From positions 12,770,001 to 12,834,000 of the forward strand of contig NC_079883.1 in NCBI RefSeq assembly GCF_029227915.1: a stretch of DNA of 64,000 nucleotides, written 5' to 3'. The DNA is from Hydractinia symbiolongicarpus. Taxonomy: Eukaryota > Cnidaria > Hydrozoa > Anthoathecata > Hydractiniidae. The notes under the pieces were generated by a model, which made no database searches, was not told the origin of the DNA, and saw nothing but the letters and a program-made list of their open reading frames with translations. Of this stretch, positions 1 through 29,818 are shown one piece after another (the first letter of the stretch is position 1; the number at the start of each line of letters is the position of its first letter). The translations under genes and the position numbers were made by a program.

Positions 1-1304
1 AAAATCATAAAAACAACATAAAAACATAATGAAAAATACCTCAAATTTGCAGTTCCATGCTAAAAAATTGCTGTCGTCGAAGTAAAAACAACTTTTACAA
101 CAGTACCAAATTATTTTAGGCTCGCGAAGCCATTTGCTACCATGTGCTACGCTTCCCTAGATAATAACATTATGGCGCCAGAAATTAAAATATGTTTCCT
201 GTGCACTATATGGGAAACATATATAGGTTATATTCTATGCATATAATAAACGTTAGGATTGGGTTTAGTGTAGAGAGTCTTCCAATGTGCTGACGCTAAG
301 ACTGCAGGAAAATAATACAACGAAACAACATTAGCTGTTTTGTCTATAATTTTACTGCCATTTTTTTAAAAGGTAATGATGAAATACTTACTGACTGCAA
401 TCCTGTTCCCACTCCTGTGTGCCCGCACTCCAGAACAAGTGACATAAGCTCCAAAACAGTGGGTCTTGTTTTTAGTATTGAACAGAAAACATGGCAAGCA
501 TGACAATGTCAGGGGAAAGGAGGTTAAAAATAACATTCAAAGACTTCACGTCAAAATGAGTATGGCAGACACAACTAGAGGGGTGTTTATACAAATGCAG
601 GATGGGAAGATTCCTTGGGCCTTCATCAATAATTATACTGAAAATCACGTTGTGTCGACATGGAAAATCTTTGTCCTGTCCCAGCTAAGCAGGATCTCGC
701 TTTAGCTAAGTGCGATGTCCTATTAGACAGGACTTTTTTTTCTTATAAACACACCGCCATCTCTTAATGAATGAAATAATTTCTGCATATTTCAATTAAA
801 AGAAAAAAAATTCCCAACAAACTTTTTTCCATGGCAGGACAAAAATCATCCTGACAAACGTTCCGTTCTGCCTCTCATAAAAAAGCCCCTTAGTATTACC
901 TAATTGAGTGAGTTGCAGCAGCATTGCTAAATTCTAATGACCTACTTAACCATGAATTCAGAAGGATTTAAAATAAGCAACGACCTTGCTATAATAGTTA
1001 AAAAATAATAATTAAATAAATCCAATAAATTTGCACGTTGTTTGAGTCATATCTGTAAATGATGCCATAAGAGTTGGCATGATAAAATTTTGTAATGTTG
1101 ACTTTTTTAAAATTTATTAGCAACCTATCAGTTTTTATTGGAATGATTTATAGAGTTATGCATTGAAGAATGTCTTCTTGTAACTGCGACATCTTGTCTT
1201 CTAGCTTTTCTATGAAATATATTTTTGTCCATTGTTTGGTATTGCAAGTAGGTAGCATGTTTCATGAAATATGTTACTTACTTTATGCTCACTTCTTAAT
1301 GTAG
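1..1304. other. Upstream/intron sequence with no gene recognised
   Basis: AT-rich sequence before the first recognisable POLR3F exon. The missing POLR3F 5' exon or exons (about 60 residues, the first winged-helix segment) should lie here or beyond the left edge. I found no stretch resembling that segment with a usable donor. A 79-residue open frame at 466-705 resembles nothing I know and lacks splice or codon support. Confidence 0.5.
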
Positions 1305-4300
1305 GGAAATATTGAACTTCTAAAAAGTGGTGCTAAATTGCTATATCGATCCAAGGATAGTTCTGCTGGGAGGTGAGTCTAAAATCTTGTTTATAATAAC
1401 ATAAGGTCAGAAAACAATATTTTTTTACTAAGCTATCTGCATGCATAAACTATGTAAACTGCATTTAATTACTTATTTTTTTCTAAAATTCACTACAAAT
1501 ATAAGCTATAGAAAGTTTAAGTTTTCCATGGCAGTATCTCCAAGGCAGTAACATACCCAACGTTCATAAGGGTGCCATTTACTGCTTGTGTTATTTTTGG
1601 TTGGGTTTCTAATTTTTTCCAACACTATAAACACCAAGTAGTGAGGATTTTTAAGGAAAAGAATATATTTTTTTAACGCATTATCATAGCAAATAAGGCA
1701 AAATGATTTCATGAAAATATATGCAACATCTAAATAGGGAATTCTTATTTAGCCCAACACTGTTCTTCCTCTCACACTCCAAAATAAAATTATGCAAGAA
1801 TAGCTGCTTTTGTGTGACAACAATCAAGGATTGTGAAACTGTCTAAGTTTGTACAAAGTTAGTTACTCATCTATTTACAGGGTTTTTTCCTCTGTGCAAG
1901 CAGCTCTGTGCTTCCTCATAAAAATGCTTGATTACAATTTTAGCAAAACAAGAGGATTTGATGTGGAAGAAAAGTTAATCTTTCAAATCATAGAAAATGC
2001 AGAAAACAAAGGTCTGTTTATATATCTTTTTTTTTTTGCATTATTAGTTTTTAACAAAGAACAAAGATGTAATAATTTACTCTGGCTAGCATGATCTTTA
2101 CTTGTGAGTAGTTTACATATGTAGCAAATGATTATTGATATTTCAAATTGATATTTCATCAGAAGGTGAGAACAGTTGTGAACTCCGCACAAAATTAAAA
2201 TTGCAAAGGCGCAAAACGAAATGCTGCCTGAATATCAGAAAATTTGTAAATCCATGTTTTGGTTTGTACTTTTTAACTCTAAAGGACAGTGATACGAGAT
2301 TTGACTAATCGATTTTGTCAATTTATCAGTTGATATTCAAGAATGGATTTTTCATCTAGTAAATAGTTGTGAACTCGCTGTTGTTGCAGTTAAAATTCGG
2401 TATGTTGACCAAAATGGCTACGAAAGGACTATAGATGGCTGTGATTTCATGTTGTGGAATGATTTACCCATTCCTCCTGTTGATTTAATACTTCAGAGAG
2501 CCTGTTACGCATCAATTTACTGATAAACAATTTGTTTAAATCAGTTTAAACCTCTTTCTTGGCAACATCATGTTTTAAAAATGCCATAGATTTTGGTTAT
2601 ATTGCACTCATTTTGTGCACAAAAAAGCCTCTCAATTGGCTTATGGGAATTTTTTTATTTTATTTAGGAATCTGGATTCGAGACATACGTTACAAGTGCA
2701 ACCTCCCTATGACACAAGTAAACAAAGTGTTGAAAAGTCTTGAAAGTAAAAAGTTGATTAAAGCAGTGAATTCTGTGTCTGTAAGTTGTTTTGTTGTCTT
2801 TAACATTTGAGATATTGCGAGTTAAGATGTAGATAAAAAAATTGTACAATATCACAATTTATTGTCTTTTAAATGCCTGCTTTTATATAAACAGTCCGGT
2901 CGAAAAATGTATGAAAGTACTATAGTACCACTGGGTTGAGGAATTCTTATACTGCTGTTAGTTGGACAAGGTTTATCTTGTCAAGCAGGGTTGTTCTCTT
3001 ACCTGCTATGGTCCAGGTTTAGTTTATTAGTGTTTCGTTTTTAGTAGTATTCTCTCTACAGGCTTACCCATGAGGTAAACTTAAAAAACAAGTCACTATC
3101 ATACAGGAATTTAGATGCTTCCAATAAGATATTTTGGATCATCCATGTTGTTGTTTTTATTCAAGGCGGGTAAGAAGAAGGTGTACATGCTGTACAATCT
3201 TGAACCAGACGCATCAGTGACGGGCGGTGCTTGGTACAGCGATCAAGATTTTGAAGCAGAATTTGTTGACATCTTAAACCAACAATGCTTCAAGTTTCTC
3301 AATCAAAAGGTGAGCGCTTCTCAAGTCGTACATTAATCTATTTTTCTAAAAGATATTCCTGCTGATAATGTGAACCCTGGATAATTTGTAGTTGACTGAA
3401 AGTGCAAGAAGGATCTTTCGCGATTTTTACGATAATTAATGCTCTTTTAACATTAATTCTCCGCTGAAAACTGTTTGGGATGAGCTTCAGGAATAAACGA
3501 ACTACGTACAGGGTTTCTGCGTCTCTTTAATGCTCCTCAATTCTCCTTAACTTTAAAAAGTCTCCTCAAAACTCTTTTTCTGTAATCTTCCCAATGTTTT
3601 TATTTACGGAATGTATAGAAATACAATAGGTTCACTCATAGCATCACCTGTAAAATGTCCTCACTCAATTTCTTAAGTAGATAAAAATTACCTCAAATTT
3701 TCTCATTTTTTTTATGAAAATAGTGTCAATTTTCTCAAAATAGGTTAAAAATTCTCATCAAAAGTCCTAAGTTTTCTTAAATGCGACTCTATTAATGGAG
3801 TGGCAACCCTGAATGTATTTTTTCGTTAGGGTGTTCTGTGTGACTTTTTGTAACAGCGTGTATCGGCAGGTTTTTTAACTTTTAGTCAGGTCCAGAAGCG
3901 TTATTCAACGCATTGGTCATAGCAAAGTTAATAAATAATTTTTTTTTAAACCTCGCGAATTTTTTTCTCGCGAGAGTTTCGTTAGGAAACGCTAGTGGAT
4001 TTAAATCAGTGGTGGTAATTGTTTAAAATTACGTTTTCTTGTAAGTTTTAAGTGTCGTACATGTTTTCTATGTTTTGTAGCGGCGGTTTGTAGCGGTTTG
4101 TATGGTAAACTCTGAAATTCCTTATCCAAATGGAACGTGCTTTATTTTTTTTAAACTAAAATTAACTATTTTCTCCAATGTGACATTTGCAAATCATTTC
4201 ATTTTGTTTTTTTTCAGTATGAACAAGCACAGGAGATGAAAGTGGATCCCTTACTCAAACGCAACAGGTCTTATGCTTCATCGCATGAAGTTTGGAAGTA

Positions 4301-5978
4301 TATTGCAGAACTTGGAATTAGCAAGGTAGATATTTCATTTTCTTTTCCTGATATTATTCCATTTTTTATTTGTTTACTTTTTAAATCTGGAAACAAAGTT
4401 CTTTTGTTGTTTTGAGTGAGGAATATTACTTTATACTTTTTTAAAAAAATTTAATATAGATAACATACGCGCCAAAATTAGTTTGAATAAGATATCGAGA
4501 GATTTTATTGGTGCTCTACATTAACATCAAAACATATCAGCCTGCAAAAGGAAATTGTTTGCAGATGTCGCAATTAAGCATACCGTGCTTAGTTTAATAT
4601 CCAATAAAACTTAAAATAACATAAGAGAATGCACATATGAAACAAAAAGGGTCGTCTGTAGCAGTGAAGAGTTGGGATAAATTTTTCAGTTTGTAGAAAA
4701 AGTAGAACATTTAAATGATACCTTAGAGAATTAAATAATGCTTGAAATTTGTAAAAAAAAAAAAAAAAAATTTGTACCGGATTTGTCACAATTCCATGGC
4801 AAACTTATTTAATGTTTTGCAGGATTTATTTTTGCGAATAGGGTCCCTAGGAATATATTTGCGGTGTTATTTTTCGAAACTTGATGCGGGGACAAACACT
4901 TTCCAATTATATGTTTTGAGAACAAATTTTCGCGAGGAATAAAGTAATGAAATTTTTATTTATTTTTTGCAGTATTTATTGTTGGGAATTGGATTTTAAA
5001 AAAGCGGAACTATGATTTGTTTTGACCCATGTTGTTAGTGTTTATCATAAAGAGTATATAAAAAACTAGTACTGGTTACAAGGATGAATACTGTTACACT
5101 ATGTTACTATATTTACAATGTGTTTGCTTATAAAAAAAGGTGTATATTCTCCTAACGTAAGTATGCCCTGTTCCAGGTGACGCTTTCGATCCAAGACATC
5201 GAGACTATCCTCAACACGCTCATATATGACGGCAAAGCAGAAATGATTATTGTGTCCGACTCATCAGCCGCTTCATCTGATGTGGGGATAGTGCAGAAGA
5301 AACTATTCCGGGCGTTAAAACCATTGATCCCGGTACCTGGTTTAATGAGAGTACCATGTGGTGTTTGCCCGGTAAGTTTTACTGAATAAAAATTTACTGA
5401 TGTACATCTTAGTAAAGTCCTACATAAATCCTACAATTCCTTTCAAAAATATTAAGACAATGGCTCATTTTTAGCCATTTTACAAAGTTACCGATTATAA
5501 TTATAATTTTAGATGCGTATGTTAGGTAAGTAGCGTTTAAGATGCACTAATCGCACTTTCAAACATGCTGGCTTTGCGGAATAATGCACATTTTGAGAGT
5601 TCAATCTAATTAAATAACCTAAGATCTTAATTCTGATGTGAACAAGTAAAGAGTATAGAAATGGCCTAAAAAACTACTTTTGGGGACCAATGTCAGGGTT
5701 GCAGCCAGTCCGGGAAACTGCATTTTTTGCTTTAACTCTCAATTTTCTTAATAAACCGGAATATATTCAAGTTTTATTTTTTTAACCCGAATCTACATAG
5801 ACAGATTATTCTCATCTGAAATTTGGTTCTGGCAAAAGTTAGTTTCCCCAAAGTAGTTCAATACTGTTCAAGCTATTTTATTAGGATTACATTTTCTCCA
5901 TAGGTTGTTAAAAACTGTTATCCGGGGGGCAAAGTTTCACCGCAAACGTGTATATATTTAAAAGAATGGCTGGAATAA
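1305..5978 (+). CDS. POLR3F: DNA-directed RNA polymerase III subunit RPC6 (RPC39), 5' end missing
   Basis: Subunit of the RPC3/RPC6/RPC7 subcomplex of nuclear RNA polymerase III, needed for initiation on tRNA, 5S and other small RNA genes. Exons: 1305-1372, 1944-2011, 2668-2780, 3166-3309, 4218-4325, 5177-5371, 5904-5978. They sum to 771 bases (256 residues plus stop) and all junctions are GT-AG and in phase. Collinear family landmarks include LLYR, the winged-helix segment RDIRYKCNLPM, LESKKLIKAV, VTGGAWYSDQDFE, LNQQCFKFL, SSHEVWKYI, and the C-terminal cysteine set CGVCPVVKNC followed ten residues later by a fourth Cys, which in the family binds a [4Fe-4S] cluster. It ends in EWLE-stop, one residue shorter than human EWLEF. 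The first about 60 residues are not found, so the start lies upstream. Orthology is very sure; the exon ends are read directly. Confidence 0.96.
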
Positions 5979-7844
5979 TAGCCAGTGAAAACTTGGGTTT
6001 AAATGAGTGCACCGGTTCAAGACCAAACGCGTCTGCAGAACATCCGATTCGGATTAAATGGAACTTTGGAGTCATGGAGAATGACTAGAACAGTTACCGA
6101 TTCAAGTCAATAAGAGAAGAAATAAAACATTTAAAAGTGCAATATTTATAAAATATTTCTTAGAATTATAATTCTGTAAAAAACTATACACAAATGCAGT
6201 AAAAGACATAAATAGCAAAATATTGAAAACTATTGGATGTGTAAATCCACTGTAAAAAAATATTACAAATATGACTTCAAAATACAGTATAAAAGTTAAA
6301 AATCTATATACAATCCAGGTAAAATTGTAAATCCACTACTATCCAACTATCCAATACAAACAGCCAGACTTCTTTCCAGTTTGTTGAGGTTTCCTATGGC
6401 CGCTCTAAAATTGATAGGCTAAAGTTTAGAATTTGGTTGATGCGCGTATTATAAAATGCATTTCTGACGGTGTTGAACTTCTTCCAAAATTATGGGAAGC
6501 GTTTGCACTGCACTGTGCTCGAATTATTTTTTAGAGAAAAAATATCTATATTTCAGGCATATTAATTTTCGCGCAAGTTCTGCAACTCATTTCAGGATTT
6601 AAATATCAAACTTTTGTCGGTACTTAAAAAAGTAGGCACAAAATCTGATTTCCGACAATTTTTGCATGATTTGAAACAACGTGGTCAACGTAAACAAAAT
6701 ATAAAGAAAAAATATGTACCTGATTTCGCTTTTGTCTGAACATTTTGTGAGTGCTAACGATAAAACCTCCCTAAATACATAACCTTCATATCAAAACTTT
6801 ATATCGAGGAATTTTTTATTTAGTTTTTTCTAGCGCTCCTCAAGCGAAAAGAAGAATAAACATTGTTACCTAGCAACTATCTTATTAAATATAAGGAGTC
6901 TTTTAGATGTTTTAAGAATATAGGAAATAAATATAAGATTATATGAAATAAACGAGCACTGTTATAAATACCCTACAAAGCATACCTCGCCCATGCCCAT
7001 CTATCTTGAAAAAACAAAACTGCCGCCTTCTGCAAGTATAGTGACGGATCACGTGGGTAGATTTCTATCATCTAAAGGATTAAAAAAAACTTTGCTAGTC
7101 ATCTTGTAAAGTAAATCTATAACTGAGACTGGAGACCTTTTATATTGATGGTATTGTGCCCACGAACAACATTTTTGTTACGTGCGACAAAAAATTTGTC
7201 CGCGTGACCCGCAGGGATAACTTTAGGGGAAAAACGTCCGCAAAAAATTTTTAAAAAAGGCCACTGGAAGCCAAAAAATCGTAAAATCGTATGTTACCCC
7301 TTTTGTTTCTTTGCGTATTTTGGTGGGCCATAAAATGTATGACAATTTTCAATAGCGTTTCTAAATTTCCCAAAAGATATAAAAATTAGAAATCAAAACT
7401 GAATCACCGTACCTTTTCTACTTCTGATAGTTTAGACGTCAAATATGTGTTCGACCACTCACTAAAAAAAGAATAAAAAACATAAAAAAGAACTACTAGA
7501 TCCAATCTAAGTTCTGTTTAATTCATATGTTAAGAACAAATCGCAAAATAAGTTCTGCCATTTTTATAAACCACTAAATCGCAAAATTATTTGCAATTGT
7601 TAAAGAAGAAACTTCTTAGGGAATGCATATTACGTTCGTTGAAAAAAAATCCTGGGTAACATTTTCCTTAGCAAATATTCAAAATACAAAATTTACTGTA
7701 AAAAGCATTTCAATCACAAAAACAGGCTTCACATTTGCATAAAAAATATTCTAAACACAAAAGTTTGTTTTAGGCCTTTGAATCTTAATATAAGTTTAAT
7801 AAGTTGTGCAATAAGTTTAAATTGCATTGTTAGGAGGTAAAAAC
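5979..7844. other. Intergenic, no gene seen
   Basis: AT-rich spacer between POLR3F (+) and the convergent small gene on the - strand. Apart from the POLR3F 3' UTR and polyadenylation signal I see no coding, RNA or mobile-element signal. Confidence 0.6.
6121..6126 (+). promoter_or_regulatory. Probable polyadenylation signal of POLR3F
   Basis: AATAAA about 145 bases after the POLR3F stop codon, the nearest canonical signal on that strand. Position and hexamer are seen; use in vivo is inferred. Confidence 0.6.
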
Positions 7845-10800
7845 TCACAGCTCATTGTTGTCTTCTCCATTTGAATTGTTATTCGAATCGACCATTATCT
7901 GTTCTTCAAGCATCGTTGTATAGTAGGGCACTGCTTGAGGAATGTCACCTGATAGAAAGAAGTGGTCACCAAAATCTAGAGGTTTGTCATTCTAAAAGCA
8001 AAAAAAGGTTTCTAAACATTAACGTAAAAAGTTTTGTAAAAGATTAAAGTGTTTAGATGTAGTAGATAAGACATTATAACTTTGAAGTTTACAATTTAGA
8101 TGGATGGTGGCAGATGCATTCTTTAACAATTATGCACCAGCTCTTTAAAGTCCTGGTATTGCACCTTTTCAGACATTTGTACTTCACAAACATGAAGTAC
8201 TTTTAAGGTAAAAAAATATATACCCTAACTGTAGTGCAGATTAATCAAATATTGGTCAGAAAATTTAGAAAAAAAGGCTTACAACTTTATTTTTGCCAAA
8301 CTTTCATAGGTGTATCTACACTAGTTCATCATAGGTAAATTCCCCCTGCTACTCAATGTTTAATTAAACAACAGCGTTTTTAACTAAAGCTGTGGAATAA
8401 ACTAACTAATTGTCAGCTACAACAATAGAATAGCCTATGAGAAACTTGAACAAAGGACGCATTATCACAGCTCAGGAACAAAAATTTATTTCCTCGTTAG
8501 TCAGCACTCTGGCACAATATCAGCTTGAAAATAGTATTCTCAGTCTTTTTAAAAGTAGGGCTGTAAACAAAGTAAATAAACAAATTAAACACTAGTTTTA
8601 ACAAAAAATAGAGCACTTTCCTCCACTTTAAGGTGTGAGTGAGGAAAAAAAGTGTGGTGTTTTAAAGCTTTTTTTAAAATTATGTGAAAGTTGTAATATT
8701 GTTGTATAATATTCTCTGTTATTGTTACAAAATATACTCATATCACAATTTATTCCCAAAGTGATAAACATAAACATTTACACCTATATTTGATCTTTTT
8801 AGCACCTTCAGCTGGAAAACTAATGATGAGGATTGTGTTTTTTTCCTTACTCACACCATAATGAGTATTTTGAAAAAATAATTTTGCACACAGTAAAGCG
8901 TTATTTTTTGTTGCATTTTACCTTACTATAAATTAAAAATTTATTGCTAAAAAATACAAGGTAGTTGTTGTTGCAGTGTCTTAATAACACATAAATTATT
9001 AGTGTTATCAAGTAGTGGAAATAATTTTTTTGTACTACTTAATTTTTGCACAATATATCACATCATTTTTTCATCCCCTTCTATTTCAAACTATATGTAT
9101 AAAAATATATCATAAGAGAGATAATTTATATGATAAATTGATTCATAATCTTTCTTAGACATTTTGTGGTCTCTAACTTTTAACTTGGATATCCTTAACT
9201 TAACCTTAAAATGATGCTGATTAACTGCTACTGGAGAGGCATACTAACAAGGGTGCCGATAAGCCGCATACGTTGTAAAAAGTGCACGCGTTTTCGGGCG
9301 AGTTCGGCATAGACCCGAACAATGCCTGAAAAAGAAAAGAAAAACAGACAATAATGATTCAAAAAACTATAAAAATGAAAATAAACTTACTATGTGGTAG
9401 CGAAGTTCTTAAAAGAACTGTTTTTGATAGTTTAAAATAAGACTTACTTGATAAATATATTTAACTTTTATTAACTCCTTTATCTTCAAGCGCCTTCTTC
9501 TAACTATCGTCCGCATGGTATGTTACAAGGAATTGCATTTCGAGAATGTTCTGGGTGAGTTTGGGAAAGTACGGCGGTTTCCGGGCGACAACCGCCAATT
9601 TAATTCGAAAAGTCGCCCGAACTCGCCCTTATATATGCGGGTGTTTGCGGCTTATCGGCAACCTCTTGAATACTATCACAAACAATTTTTTATAGAAAAT
9701 CCAATAGCTTAATTTTATTAAGGCATTCTGTAGTGTTATGAGCAAGTGCAGGCGAAGTGAGTAGTATAGCTTACTAGTTAAGACACTGTTTCACAGCATC
9801 GTTTTGTATTCATCCTGTTCTATAAAATGCATTAATAATTACTCAGAAGGATCATTAAGTAAGCAACCATGTTGCGGTGGTAAACTATTTTGTTATTGGA
9901 GCTTACATAAGAATATACAACAAAAATGTTTCAGCTCACACTAAGGTTGTTTTATTTGTTTAAGTAACTCAAATCATTGGAGTGGTATACAAGCTGAGGC
10001 AATAATGGCCAATTTGTTCTGCACAAGGAAATTATCAATCATCTCTACAGTTTTATACAATTTTGGAAGTTTCTCAAATTAAATAACAAATGTAGAAGGC
10101 ACTATGAAAAAGAAAAACAATAAGGAACTTATATATAGCTATATAAGGAAAAAGCACAGTTCTGTACATTTACTGCACTTTCCCACCTCTCTTTACAAAA
10201 TTAATATTTACCTGTCACAACAAATATTTAAATATCTAATGCATAGTTTACTCTGTGATAAGATGTACATAAACTTCAATCCTGAACTGTCAATTCTTAA
10301 AGTGGAGTTGTTGGGGGGCAAATTAAAAATAATTATGACTTTGTGGTGGTGTTGCTCTTGCAGTTGTAGTTATAAGCAAAGAATTAGTGGTCCCCCTGCC
10401 CCTCTGTTTTAGCTTGTGTGTAACAACCATTATTTATCCAACATAAATTTGGACGTTTTATGATGCAATTTATGTTGTTGTATATTATTATATAATATAA
10501 AAACAATCATCTAGCTACACCTGTGCAAACGTATAGTTGCAGCTGTTCATTTAATTAGCTAGTAGTGTGAAAAGTAAACAAAAATTAACCAAGCACCCTA
10601 CCATGATTATTTTCACTCATGCATATAAATGATACAAAACTAAGTCTTATGAATACAACCTTAGTTGACCTTCATTATTATCGGGTTGAATTGTGTAATT
10701 TTGACAACAACAAAAAACAGACAGTCAGGGCCATGAACTTCAGATAAGTAATACCTTGAATTCAAATGTAAATTCAGGTGAATTTAAAGCATTGGGTGAT

Positions 10801-10931
10801 TTTGATGGTTTTCTTTTCTTCTTAGAATACACTTTATTTCTTTTTCTCTCCCAAACAAATGATTGTTTAGGAATAAACATAGGTGATGGCGACGGGCTTG
10901 AAGAAGAATTTCTTCCTTTCTCTTCCGCCAT
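7845..10931 (-). CDS. Small two-exon hypothetical protein (about 107 aa)
   Basis: Exon 1 is 10755-10931: an ATG in a strong context (AAAC before ATGG), 59 codons, then donor AAG|GTATTA. The last exon is 7845-7991: a long pyrimidine tract ending in ag, then 48 codons and TGA. Both junctions are phase 0, so they join in frame. The N-terminal half is basic and Ser/Pro-rich (SSSSPSPSP, then WERKRNKVY and a KKKRKPSK stretch that could be a nuclear localisation signal). The C-terminal half is acidic, with LDFGDHFFLSGDIPQAVPYY and an Asn/Asp/Glu-rich tail. I do not recognise the family. The 2.8-kb intron holds an inverted-repeat element (9247-9669), and extra exons could be hidden there. Support is splice and frame logic only. 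Confidence 0.5.
9247..9669. mobile_element. MITE-like element with terminal inverted repeats
   Basis: The left end carries GGGTGCCGATAAGCCGCA and the right end carries TGCGGCTTATCGGCAACCT, its near-perfect reverse complement. A second inner inverted block (cgggcgagttcgg against cgaactcgccc) follows the same order. ATACTA flanks both sides (9241-9246 and 9670-9675), a possible 6-bp target-site duplication. About 420 bp, no transposase seen, so a non-autonomous DNA transposon is the best reading. Confidence 0.6.
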
Positions 10932-12482
10932 GTTTTGTTATTAATAAACAATCGAAAGTGCTGAACACAATGCAGGTGCGACATGCCCTGGAAATGATTT
11001 TTTTAACAGCAATAAATTTTACCATTATAAAGCACCTCCTTTCAACTTCGATTCCAGCACTTTATCGCATTTTTGAAACTTTTGGTACGGTTTTATATGT
11101 CTTACACTGCTATAAGTTTGCTGTTAGATAAAAGGTTAACAATCCCTTGTTAATTTCTCCTTTGCTAACTCAGAGAAATATAAGCACTAAGGGAGAGGGA
11201 AGAGGGGTTCAGCTAAAGGAGAGCTTCTAAGAGGGGTTATCCTCCTTAGCCTAAGAACTTGAAGACGTTTGTCCGTTTTTCACTCGCTTTCTGGCAGGCA
11301 GGCAGGAAGGCAAAAAAGGCAAAATGTTGGCTACTTACTCCTTCCATTATTAGAGAGGTCTTTTTTTCTTGTGACGATTCCTTCTGACAACATCACATTC
11401 ACAACAACTTGTTGTTCGTATTGAATTATTAAAATCATATTGTACATTACAGTGACGTGTTAAAAAACACAAAATAAAATACAAATAATAACGTAAAATA
11501 AAATACAATTTTTTTGAATTTCATTGTCATTTATATTACTATCGTGTGAAAGATATGAGTCACGTGAGCATTGTCAATAAGTGACATTTATTAACAACTA
11601 CGAGGCGACTAAAAGGACGTTTGATCACTTCAAAAAAATATTACAAAAACGGGCGCCAAATTCACAGCAACTCTCCTCCCGCTATGTTTTTTCCTTGCAG
11701 GAAAAACCAGGGTGATTTTTACTAAATATTATACTTAAAAATGTTGCTGTTTTTCTCCGCATTTGTAGATACAAGTTTTTGTCTTACACGTCAATACCCG
11801 TTCTGTCACACAAAATTTTCTTTAAATTTATAAAAGTTGACCCCTATAAGAATTTATTCCCTATATTAGCCTTCTTTATTAGGAATTTAGTTAATACTAT
11901 GAGTAGTTGAAAGCACTTTAATCTTAGCCCGTTTCCTACAAAAAAAATGTATGAGCAATACAAGATTTAGAATTCTGCAATAGGACAGACTTAATTGGCC
12001 GAAAATAAAAAAGAACGGAGTAAAATCAATACTTTTTTGATCAAGGTCCAGGATATGGGGGAAAATCGATGAATCATAAATAATTGTCGTAAAAAAAAAG
12101 ATAAGTTCGTAACAAAAAAAACCACTAAACTCTTTTAGGGTGTAAAATATGAGTTAGACTTTTTTTACGTTTTCGGAAAAGTCACTTCAAAATTAAGAAA
12201 TCTAGGTGAAGGTTAAATAGTGTGTTTCTTATGAAAAAAATGTAAATAATAAATTAAATTACTTCCACTTATATGGAAAAACATTCCTTATAACCCAAGT
12301 TTCAGTATCAAGTTTCTATCTTCAGTTCAAAAGTTCACATATTCGCAAATACTCAATGACTCGCAAATTTCATGCGTCGTATAAAAGTTACAGTCGGGTA
12401 CATAATTTAAAATTAATATAAGTGCTATACAGTACAGAGAAAATTAAAAATAGTAATAAAAAAGTCCTAGTTTCCAGATGAT
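10932..12482. other. Intergenic between two - strand genes
   Basis: AT-rich spacer carrying the presumed promoter of the small gene and the 3' UTR of the transporter. A short ggca/ggaa run lies at about 11293-11311. An AATAAA on the - strand (12482-12487) overlaps the transporter stop codon. No coding exon recognised. Confidence 0.55.

Positions 12483-29818
<17,336 letters not shown>

Noticed and set aside
466-705. 79-residue open frame before POLR3F
   Set aside because: No recognisable motif, no splice relation to POLR3F, and does not resemble the missing RPC6 N-terminus.
10104-10412. 102-residue open frame on the + strand
   Set aside because: Lies in the intron of the small - strand gene, with no motif, no good start context and AT-driven composition.
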